Both the position numbers and the translations under genes were made by a program. From NCBI RefSeq assembly GCF_029439455.1, contig NZ_JAQFVG010000248.1, forward strand, positions 98,477 to 162,476: a DNA stretch of 64,000 bases, written 5' to 3'. Below, in pieces: positions 16,751-25,344 of the stretch (position 1 is the stretch's first letter; every line of letters starts with the position of its first letter). The notes beneath the pieces are model-generated. The model ran no database searches. It saw only the letters and a list, made by a program, of their open reading frames with translations, and was not told where the DNA came from. Source of the stretch: Caballeronia sp. BR00000012568055 (GTDB taxonomy: Bacteria; Pseudomonadota; Gammaproteobacteria; Burkholderiales; Burkholderiaceae).

Positions 16751-16916
16751 CGGAAAGCCAATTTTCTATGTCGAAGCGGTAGAGATCGTCCAGCTTAGCA
16801 GGCCGTTCCGATGCCGGTCGATCCGCGGACGAGGACGTGTCCGAGGAACCTTCCACGGCGAGGCAACGCGGCCTCGCTTTACAATAAAGCGCATCAGATC
16901 AGACGAGGACCGGACG

Positions 16917-17897
16917 ATGAAAGTATGCATATACGGCGCAGGCGCAATCGGCGGATGGATTGGTGTCAAGCTCGCGCAGGCGGGTTGCGATGTCAGCGTG
17001 ATCGCACGCGGCGCGACGCTCGAAGCGCTTGACGCGCACGGCCTGCAACTTATCGAGAAAGATGCGACGCATACGGTGAAGGTCGCGGCGAGTGCATCGC
17101 CGGAAGCGCTCGGGCCGCAGGATCTCGTGGTGGTCGCGGTGAAAGCGCCCGCCATGGAAGACGTGGCCGCGCATATCGCGCCATTGATCGATGCGAACAC
17201 CATCGTGCTGACCGCGATGAACGGCGTGCCGTGGTGGTTCTGCGACGGACTCGGCGATGCCTTCGCCGGCAAGCGCCTTTCGTCTGTCGATCCGCACGGC
17301 GCGATCGCCGCTGCGATTCCTTCATCGCAAACGGTCGGCTGCGTGGTGCATGCGAGTTGTTTCGTCGAATCGCCGGGCGTGATTCGGCATCGGCAGGGCA
17401 TGGGATTGATTCTCGGCGCGGCGGATGGCAAGCCGAATGCGCGCGTCGAAGAACTGGTTTCGCTGTTCTCGAAGGCCGGTTTCGACGCGACGCACTCGCC
17501 GCAAATTCAGCGCGACGTCTGGTTCAAACTCTGGGGCAACATGACGATGAACCCCATCAGCGCAATCACAGGCGCAACTACGGACCGCATTCTCTCCGAC
17601 GATCTCGTGCGCGATTTCGTCACGCGCATCATGCTGGAAGCGAAGGAAATCGGCGCGCGCTTTGGCATTCCGATCGAACAAGCGCCGGAAGATCGGCACG
17701 CCGTCACGCTCAAACTCGGCGCGATGAAAACGTCCATGCTTCAGGATGTCGAAGCGCGTAAATCGGTGGAGCTGGATGCGCTGGTGGCATCGGTAAAAGA
17801 ACTCGGTGTGATGACCGAAGTGCCCACGCCTTACACGGACGCGCTGCTCGGCCTCGCGCGTCTTCATGCACGCACGCTGAATCTGTATCCGAAATGA
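16917..17897 (+). CDS. panE: 2-dehydropantoate 2-reductase (ApbA/PanE family)
   Basis: NADPH-dependent reduction of ketopantoate to pantoate in coenzyme A synthesis, 326 residues from the ATG at 16917. The Rossmann motif is KVCIYGAGAIGGWIGVKLAQ, followed by DLVVVAVKAPAMEDV, NGVPWWF and a C-terminal catalytic domain with VWFKLWGNMTMNPISAITGA, where the lysine and asparagine correspond to the active site. Paralogues of PanE with other ketoacid substrates are common in Burkholderia, so this may not be the pantothenate enzyme itself. It overlaps the next gene by 4 bp (ATGA). Confidence 0.88.
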   Translation: MKVCIYGAGAIGGWIGVKLAQAGCDVSVIARGATLEALDAHGLQLIEKDATHTVKVAASASPEALGPQDLVVVAVKAPAMEDVAAHIAPLIDANTIVLTAMNGVPWWFCDGLGDAFAGKRLSSVDPHGAIAAAIPSSQTVGCVVHASCFVESPGVIRHRQGMGLILGAADGKPNARVEELVSLFSKAGFDATHSPQIQRDVWFKLWGNMTMNPISAITGATTDRILSDDLVRDFVTRIMLEAKEIGARFGIPIEQAPEDRHAVTLKLGAMKTSMLQDVEARKSVELDALVASVKELGVMTEVPTPYTDALLGLARLHARTLNLYPK

Positions 17898-18271
17898 ACG
17901 ATCAACCGAACGCGTCAAATGAATTGACGCAAATGCGCGACATGCTGCGCGAGTTTGTCCACGAGCGCGACTGGCGGCGCTTTCATACGCCCAAGAATCT
18001 CGCCAGCGCGTTGAGCGTGGAGGCGAGCGAGTTGCTCGAACCCTTCACGTGGCTCGCCACCGGCGACAAGACCGAACTCGACGACGCCAAGCTCACCGCG
18101 ATCCGCCACGAAATGGCCGACGTGCTCGCCTATCTCGTGATGCTCGCGGACTCGCTCGACGTCGATCTGCATCGCGCGCTGATCGAGAAGATGGCGCTCA
18201 ATCGTGCGAAATATCCGGCCGACAAAGTGCGGGGCGATGCGCGCAAATACTCCGAGTATCGCGACGACTAA
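17894..18271 (+). CDS. MazG-like nucleotide pyrophosphohydrolase
   Basis: A 125-residue all-alpha NTP pyrophosphatase of the RS21-C6/MazG-like group. The metal-binding signature is intact: EASELLEPFTW supplies the E-x-x-E pair and ALRHEMADVLAYLVMLADSLD-like EMADVLAYLV supplies E-x-x-D. FHTPKNLASALSVEA is typical of dCTP/house-cleaning enzymes that remove modified nucleotides. It is translationally coupled to the panE-like gene through an ATGA overlap and converges with the DUF4148 gene 1 bp away. Confidence 0.9.
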   Translation: MNDQPNASNELTQMRDMLREFVHERDWRRFHTPKNLASALSVEASELLEPFTWLATGDKTELDDAKLTAIRHEMADVLAYLVMLADSLDVDLHRALIEKMALNRAKYPADKVRGDARKYSEYRDD

Positions 18272-18272
18272 A

Positions 18273-18521
18273 TCAGTGCGCGATATTCATCCCTTGCGCG
18301 CGGCGTTGCGCCACGATACGTCCGGCCTTGATGGCGTTGTCGGGATAACCGAGCCAGTCGTTGGGATCGTAGCCGGCGGCACGCCAGTCGAGAAACTCCT
18401 GACGTACTTGCGCGCGCGTCTTGGGCGCGTTGGGATCATATGCGCCGGAAGGCTGCGCAAAAGCGGACGCCGCGCAGCACAAAGCCAGCGCGCCGAGAAT
18501 CAAGCGGGATAGGGATGTCAT
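18273..18521 (-). CDS. DUF4148 secreted small protein
   Basis: An 82-residue exported protein with signal peptide ending CAASAFAQ. The mature part matches the DUF4148 pattern common in Burkholderiales: KTRAQVRQEFLDWRAAGYDP followed by NDWLGYPDNAIKAGRIVAQRR. Function is unknown; the family occurs in many copies per genome. Only one base separates its stop from the stop of the convergent MazG-like gene. Confidence 0.88.
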   Translation of the reverse strand: MTSLSRLILGALALCCAASAFAQPSGAYDPNAPKTRAQVRQEFLDWRAAGYDPNDWLGYPDNAIKAGRIVAQRRAQGMNIAH

Positions 18522-18614
18522 GATGATTGCCTCTTACCGCATCGCGCGGTAAATCCATTCTAGGTGACCGTGCAGAAAGCTGCTGAAGCCGCGAAGCGCG
18601 CACGCCGCATATTG

Positions 18615-18625
18615 TTGTCAGACAA
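18615..18625. promoter_or_regulatory. Candidate FadR-subfamily operator
   Basis: The sequence TTGTCAGACAA is a perfect 11-bp palindrome matching the TnGTnnnACnA pattern of FadR-type GntR regulators. It lies 86 bp upstream of the M14 peptidase start. No GntR/FadR gene is adjacent, so the regulator would act from elsewhere. Confidence 0.4.
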
Positions 18626-18710
18626 TCCGACCTATACTCGGCGTTTTGCGGCGCAGAGCTTGCGATCAAAGCCGAAATCAAGAACGACCACACAAGAAAG
18701 GCCGTAATTC

Positions 18711-19754
18711 ATGAGCACTTTGCGCGTTGCCAGCGACAGCTTTCCCGAGATGGACGAACTCAAGGCGATTCTCGTCGCGGGCGGCACGTGGTTCGAGCGG
18801 CGCACCATCGGCGAAGTGCAGGTGCAGGAATTCAAGTTTCCGCTGATCACGGCATCGATTGGTTCGACGGATCGCAATGCGCCTGCGGTCGGTTTCTTTG
18901 GCGGCGTGCACGGGCTGGAATGTATCGGCACGCAACTCGTGCTCGAGTACATGCGCGCGTTGCTGCGGCGGCTCGAATGGGACGAACTGTTGCGCGAGCA
19001 ATTGCGGACCATTCGCCTTATCTTCATGCCGATTGTTAATCCCGGTGGTATGGCGGCGCGGCGTCGCTCGAATCCGAATGGCGTCGATCTGATGCGCAAT
19101 GCGCCGCAAAATGCCGAAGGGCGCGTGCCGTTTCTCGCGGGCGGGCAGCGCATCGGGCCGTGGCTGCCGTGGTATCGCGGGCCGAGCGGGGCGCAACTGG
19201 AAGTGGAAAGCGCGGCCTTGCTCTCAGTGGTCGAAGAAGAACTGATGTCGCGTCCGCTGAGCTTTGCGCTCGACTGTCATTCGGGTTTCGGCTGGGACGA
19301 CAGCATCTGGTTTCCCTACGCGCGCACCGAACGCGAAATGGCGCATCTGCCGGAAATGTTTCTGCTGAAGACCATGTTCGAGGAGTCGTATCCGCATCAC
19401 GGGTACGCGTTCGAGCCGCAAAGCCATCAATATTTGCTGCATGGCGATCTGTGGGATTGCGCATACGATCGCACGCGCGCGCCCAATATTTTTTTGCCGA
19501 TGACGCTGGAACTCGGCTCGTGGCGCTGGATTCGCAAGAACCCGATGCAGATGTTCACGCGCATGGGCATCTTTAATCCGATCAAGGCGCATCGGACGCG
19601 GCGCGTGTTGCGGCGGCATCCGAGCTTCTTCGACTTTTTGACGCGCGCGGCGTTTTCGTCGCGCCGCTGGCTGCCGAACGGCGATTTCCGCGATCAGGTC
19701 ATGCGTCGCGCGCGCGAACACTGGCAGCCTGCCAGCGCGGTATCGACCTCATGA
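18711..19754 (+). CDS. M14-family zinc carboxypeptidase-like protein
   Basis: A 347-residue protein of the M14/succinylglutamate-desuccinylase superfamily. The zinc site is visible as GGVHGLECIG (H-x-x-E near residues 67-70) and the distal histidine in FALDCHSGFGW near residue 190; NPGGMAARRRSNPNGVDLMRN matches the substrate-carboxylate arginine/asparagine region. No signal peptide is seen, so it is probably cytoplasmic and acts on small peptides or amidated amino acids. It overlaps the downstream alpha/beta hydrolase by 4 bp (ATGA), so both should be made together. Confidence 0.88.
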   Translation: MSTLRVASDSFPEMDELKAILVAGGTWFERRTIGEVQVQEFKFPLITASIGSTDRNAPAVGFFGGVHGLECIGTQLVLEYMRALLRRLEWDELLREQLRTIRLIFMPIVNPGGMAARRRSNPNGVDLMRNAPQNAEGRVPFLAGGQRIGPWLPWYRGPSGAQLEVESAALLSVVEEELMSRPLSFALDCHSGFGWDDSIWFPYARTEREMAHLPEMFLLKTMFEESYPHHGYAFEPQSHQYLLHGDLWDCAYDRTRAPNIFLPMTLELGSWRWIRKNPMQMFTRMGIFNPIKAHRTRRVLRRHPSFFDFLTRAAFSSRRWLPNGDFRDQVMRRAREHWQPASAVSTS

Positions 19755-20587
19755 GCGATTGGATTTTGCTGCGTGGGCTCACGCGCGAAACGCGTCACTG
19801 GGGCGCGTTCGAATCGTCGATGCGCGCGCATGGCGTGTTGCGTGACGATGATCGCGCGGTGTTCATCGATCTTCCTGGCAACGGCGACGAACGCGCGATG
19901 CACGTTCCGCTTTCCGTCCACGCGATGATGAACGATGTGCGCGCCCGCGCCGTCGCGCTCGGCGTCACGATGTCGTGCCGCGTGCTCGCGATGTCGCTCG
20001 GCGCGATGGTCGCGACCGCGTGGGCGCAGCAGCATCCCGGTGAGATCGAACGGCTGGTGCTGATCAACACGAGCATGCGGCCATTCGCGCGTGTGGATGA
20101 ACGTTTGCGCGTGTCCGCGTGGCCGACGCTCTTGCGTATCGCGACGCAATGGAATCATCCCGAGCGATGCGAGCGGTTGATTCACGCGTTGACCTGTCAT
20201 CGCATCGACACAATCGATACGGATATAAGCGAATGGGCCGCATTGAGACGCACGCACGGCGTAAGTGCGGGCAACGCGCTTCGCCAGCTTTACGCCGCCG
20301 CGCGATTCCGTGCGCAGCCATTCGCGCCGCCATGTCCGACGCTGATTTTGTCGTCGCGATCGGACAGGCTCGTGGATAACGCATGCTCTGAGCGTATCGC
20401 GAAGCAATGGCGCGCGAAGCACGCGATTCATCCGTGGTCCGGCCACGATCTCCCGCACGACGATGCCGCGTGGACCTGCGAAGCCATCGCCACTTGGCTC
20501 GCTGATATGCACGCGATGCATGCGACTCATGCCATCAGCGAACACGATGCGAAGCAAGCGCATCACGCGTTCCACTCGCGGAAATAA
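19751..20587 (+). CDS. Alpha/beta-fold hydrolase
   Basis: A 278-residue alpha/beta hydrolase. The nucleophile elbow is VLAMSLGAMVATAWA (S in MSLGAM), followed by LVLINTSMRPFARVDERL, an acid in SSRSDRLVD and a C-terminal HPWSGHDLPHD supplying the catalytic histidine. The pattern is close to small esterases/BioH-like hydrolases; substrate unknown. Start and stop overlap with the M14 gene (ATGA) suggest a two-step hydrolytic pathway, which is inference. Confidence 0.88.
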   Translation: MSDWILLRGLTRETRHWGAFESSMRAHGVLRDDDRAVFIDLPGNGDERAMHVPLSVHAMMNDVRARAVALGVTMSCRVLAMSLGAMVATAWAQQHPGEIERLVLINTSMRPFARVDERLRVSAWPTLLRIATQWNHPERCERLIHALTCHRIDTIDTDISEWAALRRTHGVSAGNALRQLYAAARFRAQPFAPPCPTLILSSRSDRLVDNACSERIAKQWRAKHAIHPWSGHDLPHDDAAWTCEAIATWLADMHAMHATHAISEHDAKQAHHAFHSRK

Positions 20588-20804
20588 CGCGCTATTACCC
20601 GTGCGTTCGCTGCATGTTCTTCAATGATGAACGTGATTGACGCTTCATTGGCGTGTGCATGACCCCATGCATCGGGTAACCCCGTGTTGCAACGCAGCAT
20701 CGCATTGCGTATGCTGTTTGGAACAAGCGGAAAGGCCGCAAATATTCCACCCATTTCAACCAACGATATCGAATCGTTCCGGATGGCATCGACGTAAAAG
20801 AGAA

Positions 20805-20879
20805 ACGCCCGAAGATCAAGGGCGTTCGTCGGGCAAGGCAGTCCGCCTTACGAACGTCAGCTTGAGGGAGCCGTAGCTT
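20805..20879 (+). promoter_or_regulatory. Structured leader with two mutually exclusive hairpins
   Basis: ACGCCC (20805-20810) can pair with GGGCGT (20820-20825). The second arm overlaps CGTTCGT (20823-20829), which pairs with ACGAACG (20850-20856); AAGGC/GCCTT (20835-20839, 20844-20848) stacks inside. The second structure ends about 10 bases before the GGGAG ribosome-binding site (20866-20870) of the next gene, so it could act as a leader switch or a processed RNA. Confidence 0.45.
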
Positions 20880-21119
20880 ATGGACCTGATTACATCGACT
20901 CATCCCGTGCTGCATGTCTTCCATCAGGAAGGCGGGTGGCATTGGGGCATCACAGTCGAACGCACCTCGGGTGGCGGAATGAAGGTCGTCGCGTATAGCG
21001 ACGAAGGCTTCGACTCCGAGGAAGAAGCGCGCGAGGACGGCGAGTACGTGCTGCGCTCGGAAGACTGGCGTTCGCGTCAGAGCTTCAGCCGCGCAGAGCG
21101 TCGTCGCGACTATTCCTGA
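20880..21119 (+). CDS. Small acidic-core hypothetical protein
   Basis: A 79-residue protein, not recognised. The start is supported by GAGGGAG 9 bases upstream. The N-terminal half is rich in aromatic and histidine residues (VLHVFHQEGGWHWGITVER); the middle is acidic (DEGFDSEEEAREDGEY); the C-terminus is basic and Arg/Ser-rich. No signal peptide or membrane segment is seen. An unusual structured leader precedes it. It may be a small regulatory or nucleic-acid-associated protein, but nothing in the sequence proves this. Confidence 0.65.
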   Translation: MDLITSTHPVLHVFHQEGGWHWGITVERTSGGGMKVVAYSDEGFDSEEEAREDGEYVLRSEDWRSRQSFSRAERRRDYS

Positions 21120-21183
21120 GCATTTTTTTCGCCGCGTTCTACACTGCAGGCATTCGTCGTCGTTTCGTCCATCAGAGACGCGC

Positions 21184-22041
21184 ATGCCGACTTCTTCCGA
21201 CTCCCCGCACTTTATCGTCCGCCGCATGCGCCCAGGCGAGCCTCAACTCGCGATCGACTGGGCCGCGGCGGAAGGCTGGAATCCCGGCCTAGACGATGCT
21301 TCCACCTTCCACGCCGCTGATCCCGAAGGCTTCTTCATCGCCACGTTCGATGACGAGCCGATCGGCTGCATGTCTGCCGTCGCGTACGGCGAGTCGCTCG
21401 GTTTCATCGGCTTGTATATCGTGCGGCCGGAATGGCGTGGCAAGGGCTATGGCATGCAGTTGTGGCGCGCGGGCATGGCGTATCTGGGCACGCGCAATAT
21501 CGCGCTGGACGGCGTGCTGGCGCAGCAGGCGAACTATCGCAAGTCGGGGTTCGTGCTCGCGCATCGGAATGTGCGCTATGAGGGTTTCGTGACGGGCGAG
21601 CATGACGGCGATTTAGTCGATGCACGCCGCGTTCCCTTCGACCGACTGCTCCAATTTGACACGCATCACTTCGCCGCGCCGCGCGAAACCTTCCTGCGCG
21701 CATGGCTCGATGCGCCCCATGCCAACGCACTCGCCGCCGTCGATGGCGACACGCTGCGCGGTTATGGCGTCATCCGCCGATGTCGCGAAGGCCGCAAGAT
21801 CGGACCGCTTTTCGCGCAAGACCGGCGCGTGGCGCGTGCCTTGTTCCGCGCGCTGGTGGCGACATCGGATGAAGGCGGCAAAGTCGTGCTCGATGTGCCC
21901 GAATGCAATCCCGCCGCCGTCGCGCTCGCGGTCGAGCATGAGATGACGAGCGTGTTCGAAACGGCGCGTATGTTCACGCACGCTGCGCCCGTTATGCCGC
22001 TTGCCAATATCTTCGGCGTGACGAGCTTCGAACTTGGGTGA
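21184..22041 (+). CDS. GNAT acetyltransferase with C-terminal accessory domain
   Basis: A 285-residue protein with an N-terminal GNAT domain ([21 protein letters not shown] at the start, [20 protein letters not shown] with the CoA-binding R-G-x-G-x-G-like loop) and a second half (residues about 150-285) like the C-terminal domain seen in two-domain GNAT enzymes: [20 protein letters not shown] and [13 protein letters not shown]. Substrate unknown. It lies 82 bp upstream of the nitrile hydratase operon on the same strand. Confidence 0.9.
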   Translation: MPTSSDSPHFIVRRMRPGEPQLAIDWAAAEGWNPGLDDASTFHAADPEGFFIATFDDEPIGCMSAVAYGESLGFIGLYIVRPEWRGKGYGMQLWRAGMAYLGTRNIALDGVLAQQANYRKSGFVLAHRNVRYEGFVTGEHDGDLVDARRVPFDRLLQFDTHHFAAPRETFLRAWLDAPHANALAAVDGDTLRGYGVIRRCREGRKIGPLFAQDRRVARALFRALVATSDEGGKVVLDVPECNPAAVALAVEHEMTSVFETARMFTHAAPVMPLANIFGVTSFELG

Positions 22042-22123
22042 ATGCGCTCGGTTTGCACGCTGTTTGCACGCGCAGGCGCACTCCGGTAACGTGTATCGCG
22101 CGTCCACTCACGTTCCCACGCCC

Positions 22124-22756
22124 ATGAGCCACGACCACGACCACGATCATTCCCACTTGTCCGAGATGGATTTGCGCGTGCGCGCGCTCGAATCCTTGCT
22201 CGTCGAAAAAGGCTATATCGATCCGCAAGCGCTCGATGTGTTTATCGAAACGTACGAGCATCGCGTCGGGCCGCGCAATGGCGCGCGCGTCGTCGCGAAG
22301 GCGTGGAGCGATGCGGCGTATCGAAAATGGTTGCTGGAGGATGCGACGGCGGCGATTGCATCGCTCGGATATAGCGGACGGCAGGGCGAGCATATGGTCG
22401 CGCTCGAGAATACGGAGCAGGTGCATCACATGGTCGTGTGTACGCTGTGTTCGTGTTATCCGTGGTCGGTGCTGGGATTGCCGCCGGTGTGGTACAAGTC
22501 GGCGCCGTATCGCTCGCGCGCGGTGATCGATCCGCGTGGCGTGTTGAAGGACTTCGGCGTGAGCTTGCCCGAGCATGTCGAACTGCGTGTCTTCGATTCC
22601 ACCGCCGAAATCCGCTATCTCGTCTTGCCGATGCGTCCCGCCAACACCGATCATCTCGATGAAGCCGCGCTCGCCGAACTCGTCACGCGCGATTCGATGA
22701 TCGGTACAGGCCTCGCGCTTTCGCCTGCAACATCGCCGGAAGGAGCCGCATCATGA
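22124..22756 (+). CDS. nthA: Nitrile hydratase alpha subunit, cobalt type
   Basis: Hydrates nitriles to amides as an alpha-beta heteromer. The metal-binding motif [11 protein letters not shown] is present with the ligand cysteines at residues 106, 109 and 111; threonine in CTLC marks the cobalt rather than iron class. Also conserved are [28 protein letters not shown] and SSxEIRY-like [11 protein letters not shown]. The protein is 210 residues from the ATG at 22124. It begins [11 protein letters not shown], five histidines alternating with Asp/Ser, a possible metal-capture tail. The stop overlaps the beta-subunit start by 4 bp. Confidence 0.96.
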   Translation: MSHDHDHDHSHLSEMDLRVRALESLLVEKGYIDPQALDVFIETYEHRVGPRNGARVVAKAWSDAAYRKWLLEDATAAIASLGYSGRQGEHMVALENTEQVHHMVVCTLCSCYPWSVLGLPPVWYKSAPYRSRAVIDPRGVLKDFGVSLPEHVELRVFDSTAEIRYLVLPMRPANTDHLDEAALAELVTRDSMIGTGLALSPATSPEGAAS

Positions 22757-23430
22757 ACGCCGCGCACGATATGGGCGGCATGCAGGCGTTCGGTCCCGTC
22801 GTGGCCGATGCCTGCGATGCACCCGGCGCGTCGCCCTTTCACGCCGAATGGGAACGCCTCGTCCTCGCCGTGACGCTCGCGATGGGCGCGACCGGGCGAT
22901 GGAATATCGACACATCACGCGCGGCGCGCGAAAGTTTGCCGCCCGCGCAATATCTCGGCAGTACGTATTACGAAATCTGGTTCGAGGGATTGAAGAAGCT
23001 GATCGTGGCGAAGGGACTGGCAAGCGAGGCGGAAATCGCATCGGGCCGTTCGATCGATGCGCCATTGCCCAATGTACGCGTCCTGCGCGCCGCCGATGTG
23101 AGCGCCGCGTTGCTGCGCGGATCGCCGACTGAGCGCGTGTTAGAAGCGCCCGCGCGCTTCAACGTGAACGGTCGCGTGCGTGCCAAAGAGATGAATCCGC
23201 CGACGCACACGCGTCTGCCGCGTTATTGCCGTGGCAAAACGGGCAGCATGGTCGCGGTGCGCGGCGCGCACGTGTTCCCCGATACCAACGCGCTGGCGCA
23301 GGGCGAAGACCCGCGCTGGCTCTACACCGTCCGTTTCGATGCCACCGAACTGTGGGGCGCGGACACGAGCGCATCAGCGGTTTATGTGGATTGCTGGGAG
23401 CCGTATCTGGAGGCGGCCGATCAGGCATGA
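22753..23430 (+). CDS. nthB: Nitrile hydratase beta subunit
   Basis: The 225-residue beta subunit. It starts with the family signature [16 protein letters not shown], contains [14 protein letters not shown], and ends with a SH3-like barrel holding [27 protein letters not shown], which contacts the metal site and substrate channel. Overlaps with the alpha gene upstream and the accessory gene downstream are both 4 bp ATGA junctions, implying stoichiometric translation. No amidase gene follows in the window. Confidence 0.96.
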   Translation: MNAAHDMGGMQAFGPVVADACDAPGASPFHAEWERLVLAVTLAMGATGRWNIDTSRAARESLPPAQYLGSTYYEIWFEGLKKLIVAKGLASEAEIASGRSIDAPLPNVRVLRAADVSAALLRGSPTERVLEAPARFNVNGRVRAKEMNPPTHTRLPRYCRGKTGSMVAVRGAHVFPDTNALAQGEDPRWLYTVRFDATELWGADTSASAVYVDCWEPYLEAADQA

Positions 23431-24212
23431 CAACGCATTTGCACGAACTCCGCGAAGCCCTTCCCAACCTTCCATTCGATGAGGACGGTCCCGTTTTTCA
23501 CGCGCCGTGGGAAGCGCAAGCCTTCGCCATGACGCTCGCGTTGTACGAGCGCGGCGTCTTCACGTGGCAGGAATGGGCGCACGCCTTGAGCGAAGCCATC
23601 CGCGACGCGCAGGCCGCAGGCGATCCCGATCACGGCGATACGTATTACGCGCACTGGCTGAGCGCGTTGGAGCGCATCAGCACGGAAAAGGGCTGCACGA
23701 GCGAGGAAAGGCTCAGGCAACGGCGTATCGAGTGGGATGAGGCGGCGCATCGTACGCCGCATGGTCAGCCGATCGAGCTTCGGCGCTCGCTTTCGGACGC
23801 GACGCTCGAGGCGTATCGCGGCGCGGTATATCGCATCTTTTTAGAAGGCGAAGCGCGTATCGATATGCGTATCGACGAACCGAACGAAGCGGTTATTGCG
23901 CTGCTAAAGCGCTATCACGCGACGAGCGCTGTATTCGTGACCGCGTACAACCCGTTCGGTGTCTTGTTCGATGAGGCAACGAACGAAGCCCGCCAACAGT
24001 CGCTGGCCAACGATCTTCTGAACGTGCCCGCGTTAAAAGGCATCGGATTCGATCCGAACGAAAACCCGCCGCATTCGGAAGCGAGCATTTTCGCGTTGAA
24101 CGTATCGCGCGAGGCCGCTTGTGCGTTGATGCAAAAGTTCGAGCAGAATGCGGTGGTACTCGTGGATGAACGCGGCGTGCCCGAACTGCTGCTTCATCCG
24201 ATCTATAGATGA
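23427..24212 (+). CDS. Nitrile hydratase accessory protein fused to DUF3293 domain
   Basis: Residues about 1-118 match the nitrile hydratase activator/beta-N-terminus-like accessory family (LPFDEDGPVFHAPWEAQAFA, FTWQEWAHALSEAI, TYYAHWLSALERI, RTPHGQPIEL), which delivers cobalt to the alpha subunit. Residues about 124-261 then match DUF3293: FVTAYNPFGVLFDEATNEAR, GIGFDPNENPPHSEASIFAL, VSREAACALMQKFEQNAVV. The frame is continuous with no stop, 261 residues against 110-150 for usual accessory proteins. The ATGA overlap with the beta gene fixes the start. A sequencing frameshift merging two genes is a possible alternative but no slip site is evident. The function of the DUF3293 half is unknown. 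Confidence 0.88.
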   Translation: MTTHLHELREALPNLPFDEDGPVFHAPWEAQAFAMTLALYERGVFTWQEWAHALSEAIRDAQAAGDPDHGDTYYAHWLSALERISTEKGCTSEERLRQRRIEWDEAAHRTPHGQPIELRRSLSDATLEAYRGAVYRIFLEGEARIDMRIDEPNEAVIALLKRYHATSAVFVTAYNPFGVLFDEATNEARQQSLANDLLNVPALKGIGFDPNENPPHSEASIFALNVSREAACALMQKFEQNAVVLVDERGVPELLLHPIYR

Positions 24213-24234
24213 ACAGCAGCACAAGGAGCCTCAT

Positions 24235-24621
24235 ATGCCGTTCGTTCGAATCGATTTGATGCTTGGCAAGGACGCGACGTATCGCACGACTATCGGCGAT
24301 GTTGTCTACGAGGCGATGCGCCGCACGCTCGACGTGCCGGAGAACGATCGCTTTCAGGTGATCGCGGAGCGGGGCGCGTCGGATTTCATTGTCGATCGCA
24401 CGTATATGGGCATCGAGCGGACGGACGATTGCGTCGTGATTCAGATCACGCTCAACGAAGGCCGCGATGTCGCGAAGAAGAAAGCGTTCTACAAAGCCGT
24501 CGCCGATGGCCTGCACGAACGGCTGAAGCTGCGGCGCGAAGACGTGTTCATCAATCTGGTGGAAGTGAAGAAGGAAAACTGGTCGTTCGGCAACGGCGAG
24601 GCACAATACGCGCCTCAATAA
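24235..24621 (+). CDS. Tautomerase-family protein
   Basis: A 128-residue tautomerase superfamily member of the larger Tautomerase_2 type. The ATG at 24235 has AAGGAG 7 bases upstream, and the encoded MPFVRIDL leaves proline as the N-terminal catalytic residue after Met removal. Conserved CVVIQITLNEGRDVAKKKAFYKAVADGLHERL and DVFINLVEVKKENWSFGNG complete the fold. It may act on unsaturated keto acids or similar; substrate unknown. It is 22 bp after the nitrile hydratase accessory gene and may be in the same transcript. Confidence 0.9.
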   Translation: MPFVRIDLMLGKDATYRTTIGDVVYEAMRRTLDVPENDRFQVIAERGASDFIVDRTYMGIERTDDCVVIQITLNEGRDVAKKKAFYKAVADGLHERLKLRREDVFINLVEVKKENWSFGNGEAQYAPQ

Positions 24622-24654
24622 CGCCGGAGTTTCATTCTGAACCACGTCACGCCC

Positions 24655-25344
24655 ATGCAGCTTCCGTCACACGCGCCCGACGATGTGCGCGTGTGGCTCG
24701 TAGAAATCGATTTCACTGCGCCGATGGATTGCGCCGTGCTGAACGAAGCGGAAATCGCCCGTGCGCGCCGCTATCTTCGTCCGGTCGATGCCACGCGTTT
24801 CGCCGCCGTGCGCGCAGCCTTGCGTCGCGTGCTCGCCGCCGAAGTGGACGAGGACGCGGCGAGTCTCGTCATCGAAACGGATGCGAATGGGCGTCCCGCG
24901 CTTGCGTTGAACCACGCGCCGGACTTCAACGTATCGCATTCGGGCGCGTTCGGCGCGATTGCGTTGTCGAGGAAACGTGCCGTGGGAATCGATATCGAAG
25001 AAGCACGTGCAAACCTGAACTGGCGCGAACTCACATCCGTCGTATTCGCGGATGCCGACACACGCGCCATCGAAGTCCTGCACGAAAACGCGCAACGTAA
25101 CGCGTTCTTCGATTGCTGGACCGCAAAGGAAGCCGTGCTCAAGGCGCACGGCACCGGCATTGGTGCAGGCGCGATCCGCATGGACGCGTTTTCCGTGCTG
25201 CCGCGCGATGGCGAGCGTCACGCGTTATCAAAAGAAGCAGGCGCTTATGAAGTGGCCGTGCTCAAAGCACCCATGAATTACGCGGCCGCACTTTCATGGT
25301 CTCAAAGCGCCTCAATCTTCGCCAAATCCCGGTGCGTCAAATAA
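24655..25344 (+). CDS. 4'-phosphopantetheinyl transferase (Sfp type)
   Basis: Attaches the CoA-derived phosphopantetheine arm to carrier proteins. The 229 residues contain the three PPTase motifs: FNVSHSGAFGAIALS, VGIDIEEARAN (metal-binding Asp113/Glu115) and FFDCWTAKEAVLKAHGTG (W-x-x-K-E-A). Sfp-type enzymes usually serve nonribosomal or polyketide synthases, none of which is in this window, so targets lie elsewhere. Its 3' end overlaps the convergent YgjP-like gene by 43 bp. It follows the tautomerase gene after 33 bp. Confidence 0.93.
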   Translation: MQLPSHAPDDVRVWLVEIDFTAPMDCAVLNEAEIARARRYLRPVDATRFAAVRAALRRVLAAEVDEDAASLVIETDANGRPALALNHAPDFNVSHSGAFGAIALSRKRAVGIDIEEARANLNWRELTSVVFADADTRAIEVLHENAQRNAFFDCWTAKEAVLKAHGTGIGAGAIRMDAFSVLPRDGERHALSKEAGAYEVAVLKAPMNYAAALSWSQSASIFAKSRCVK

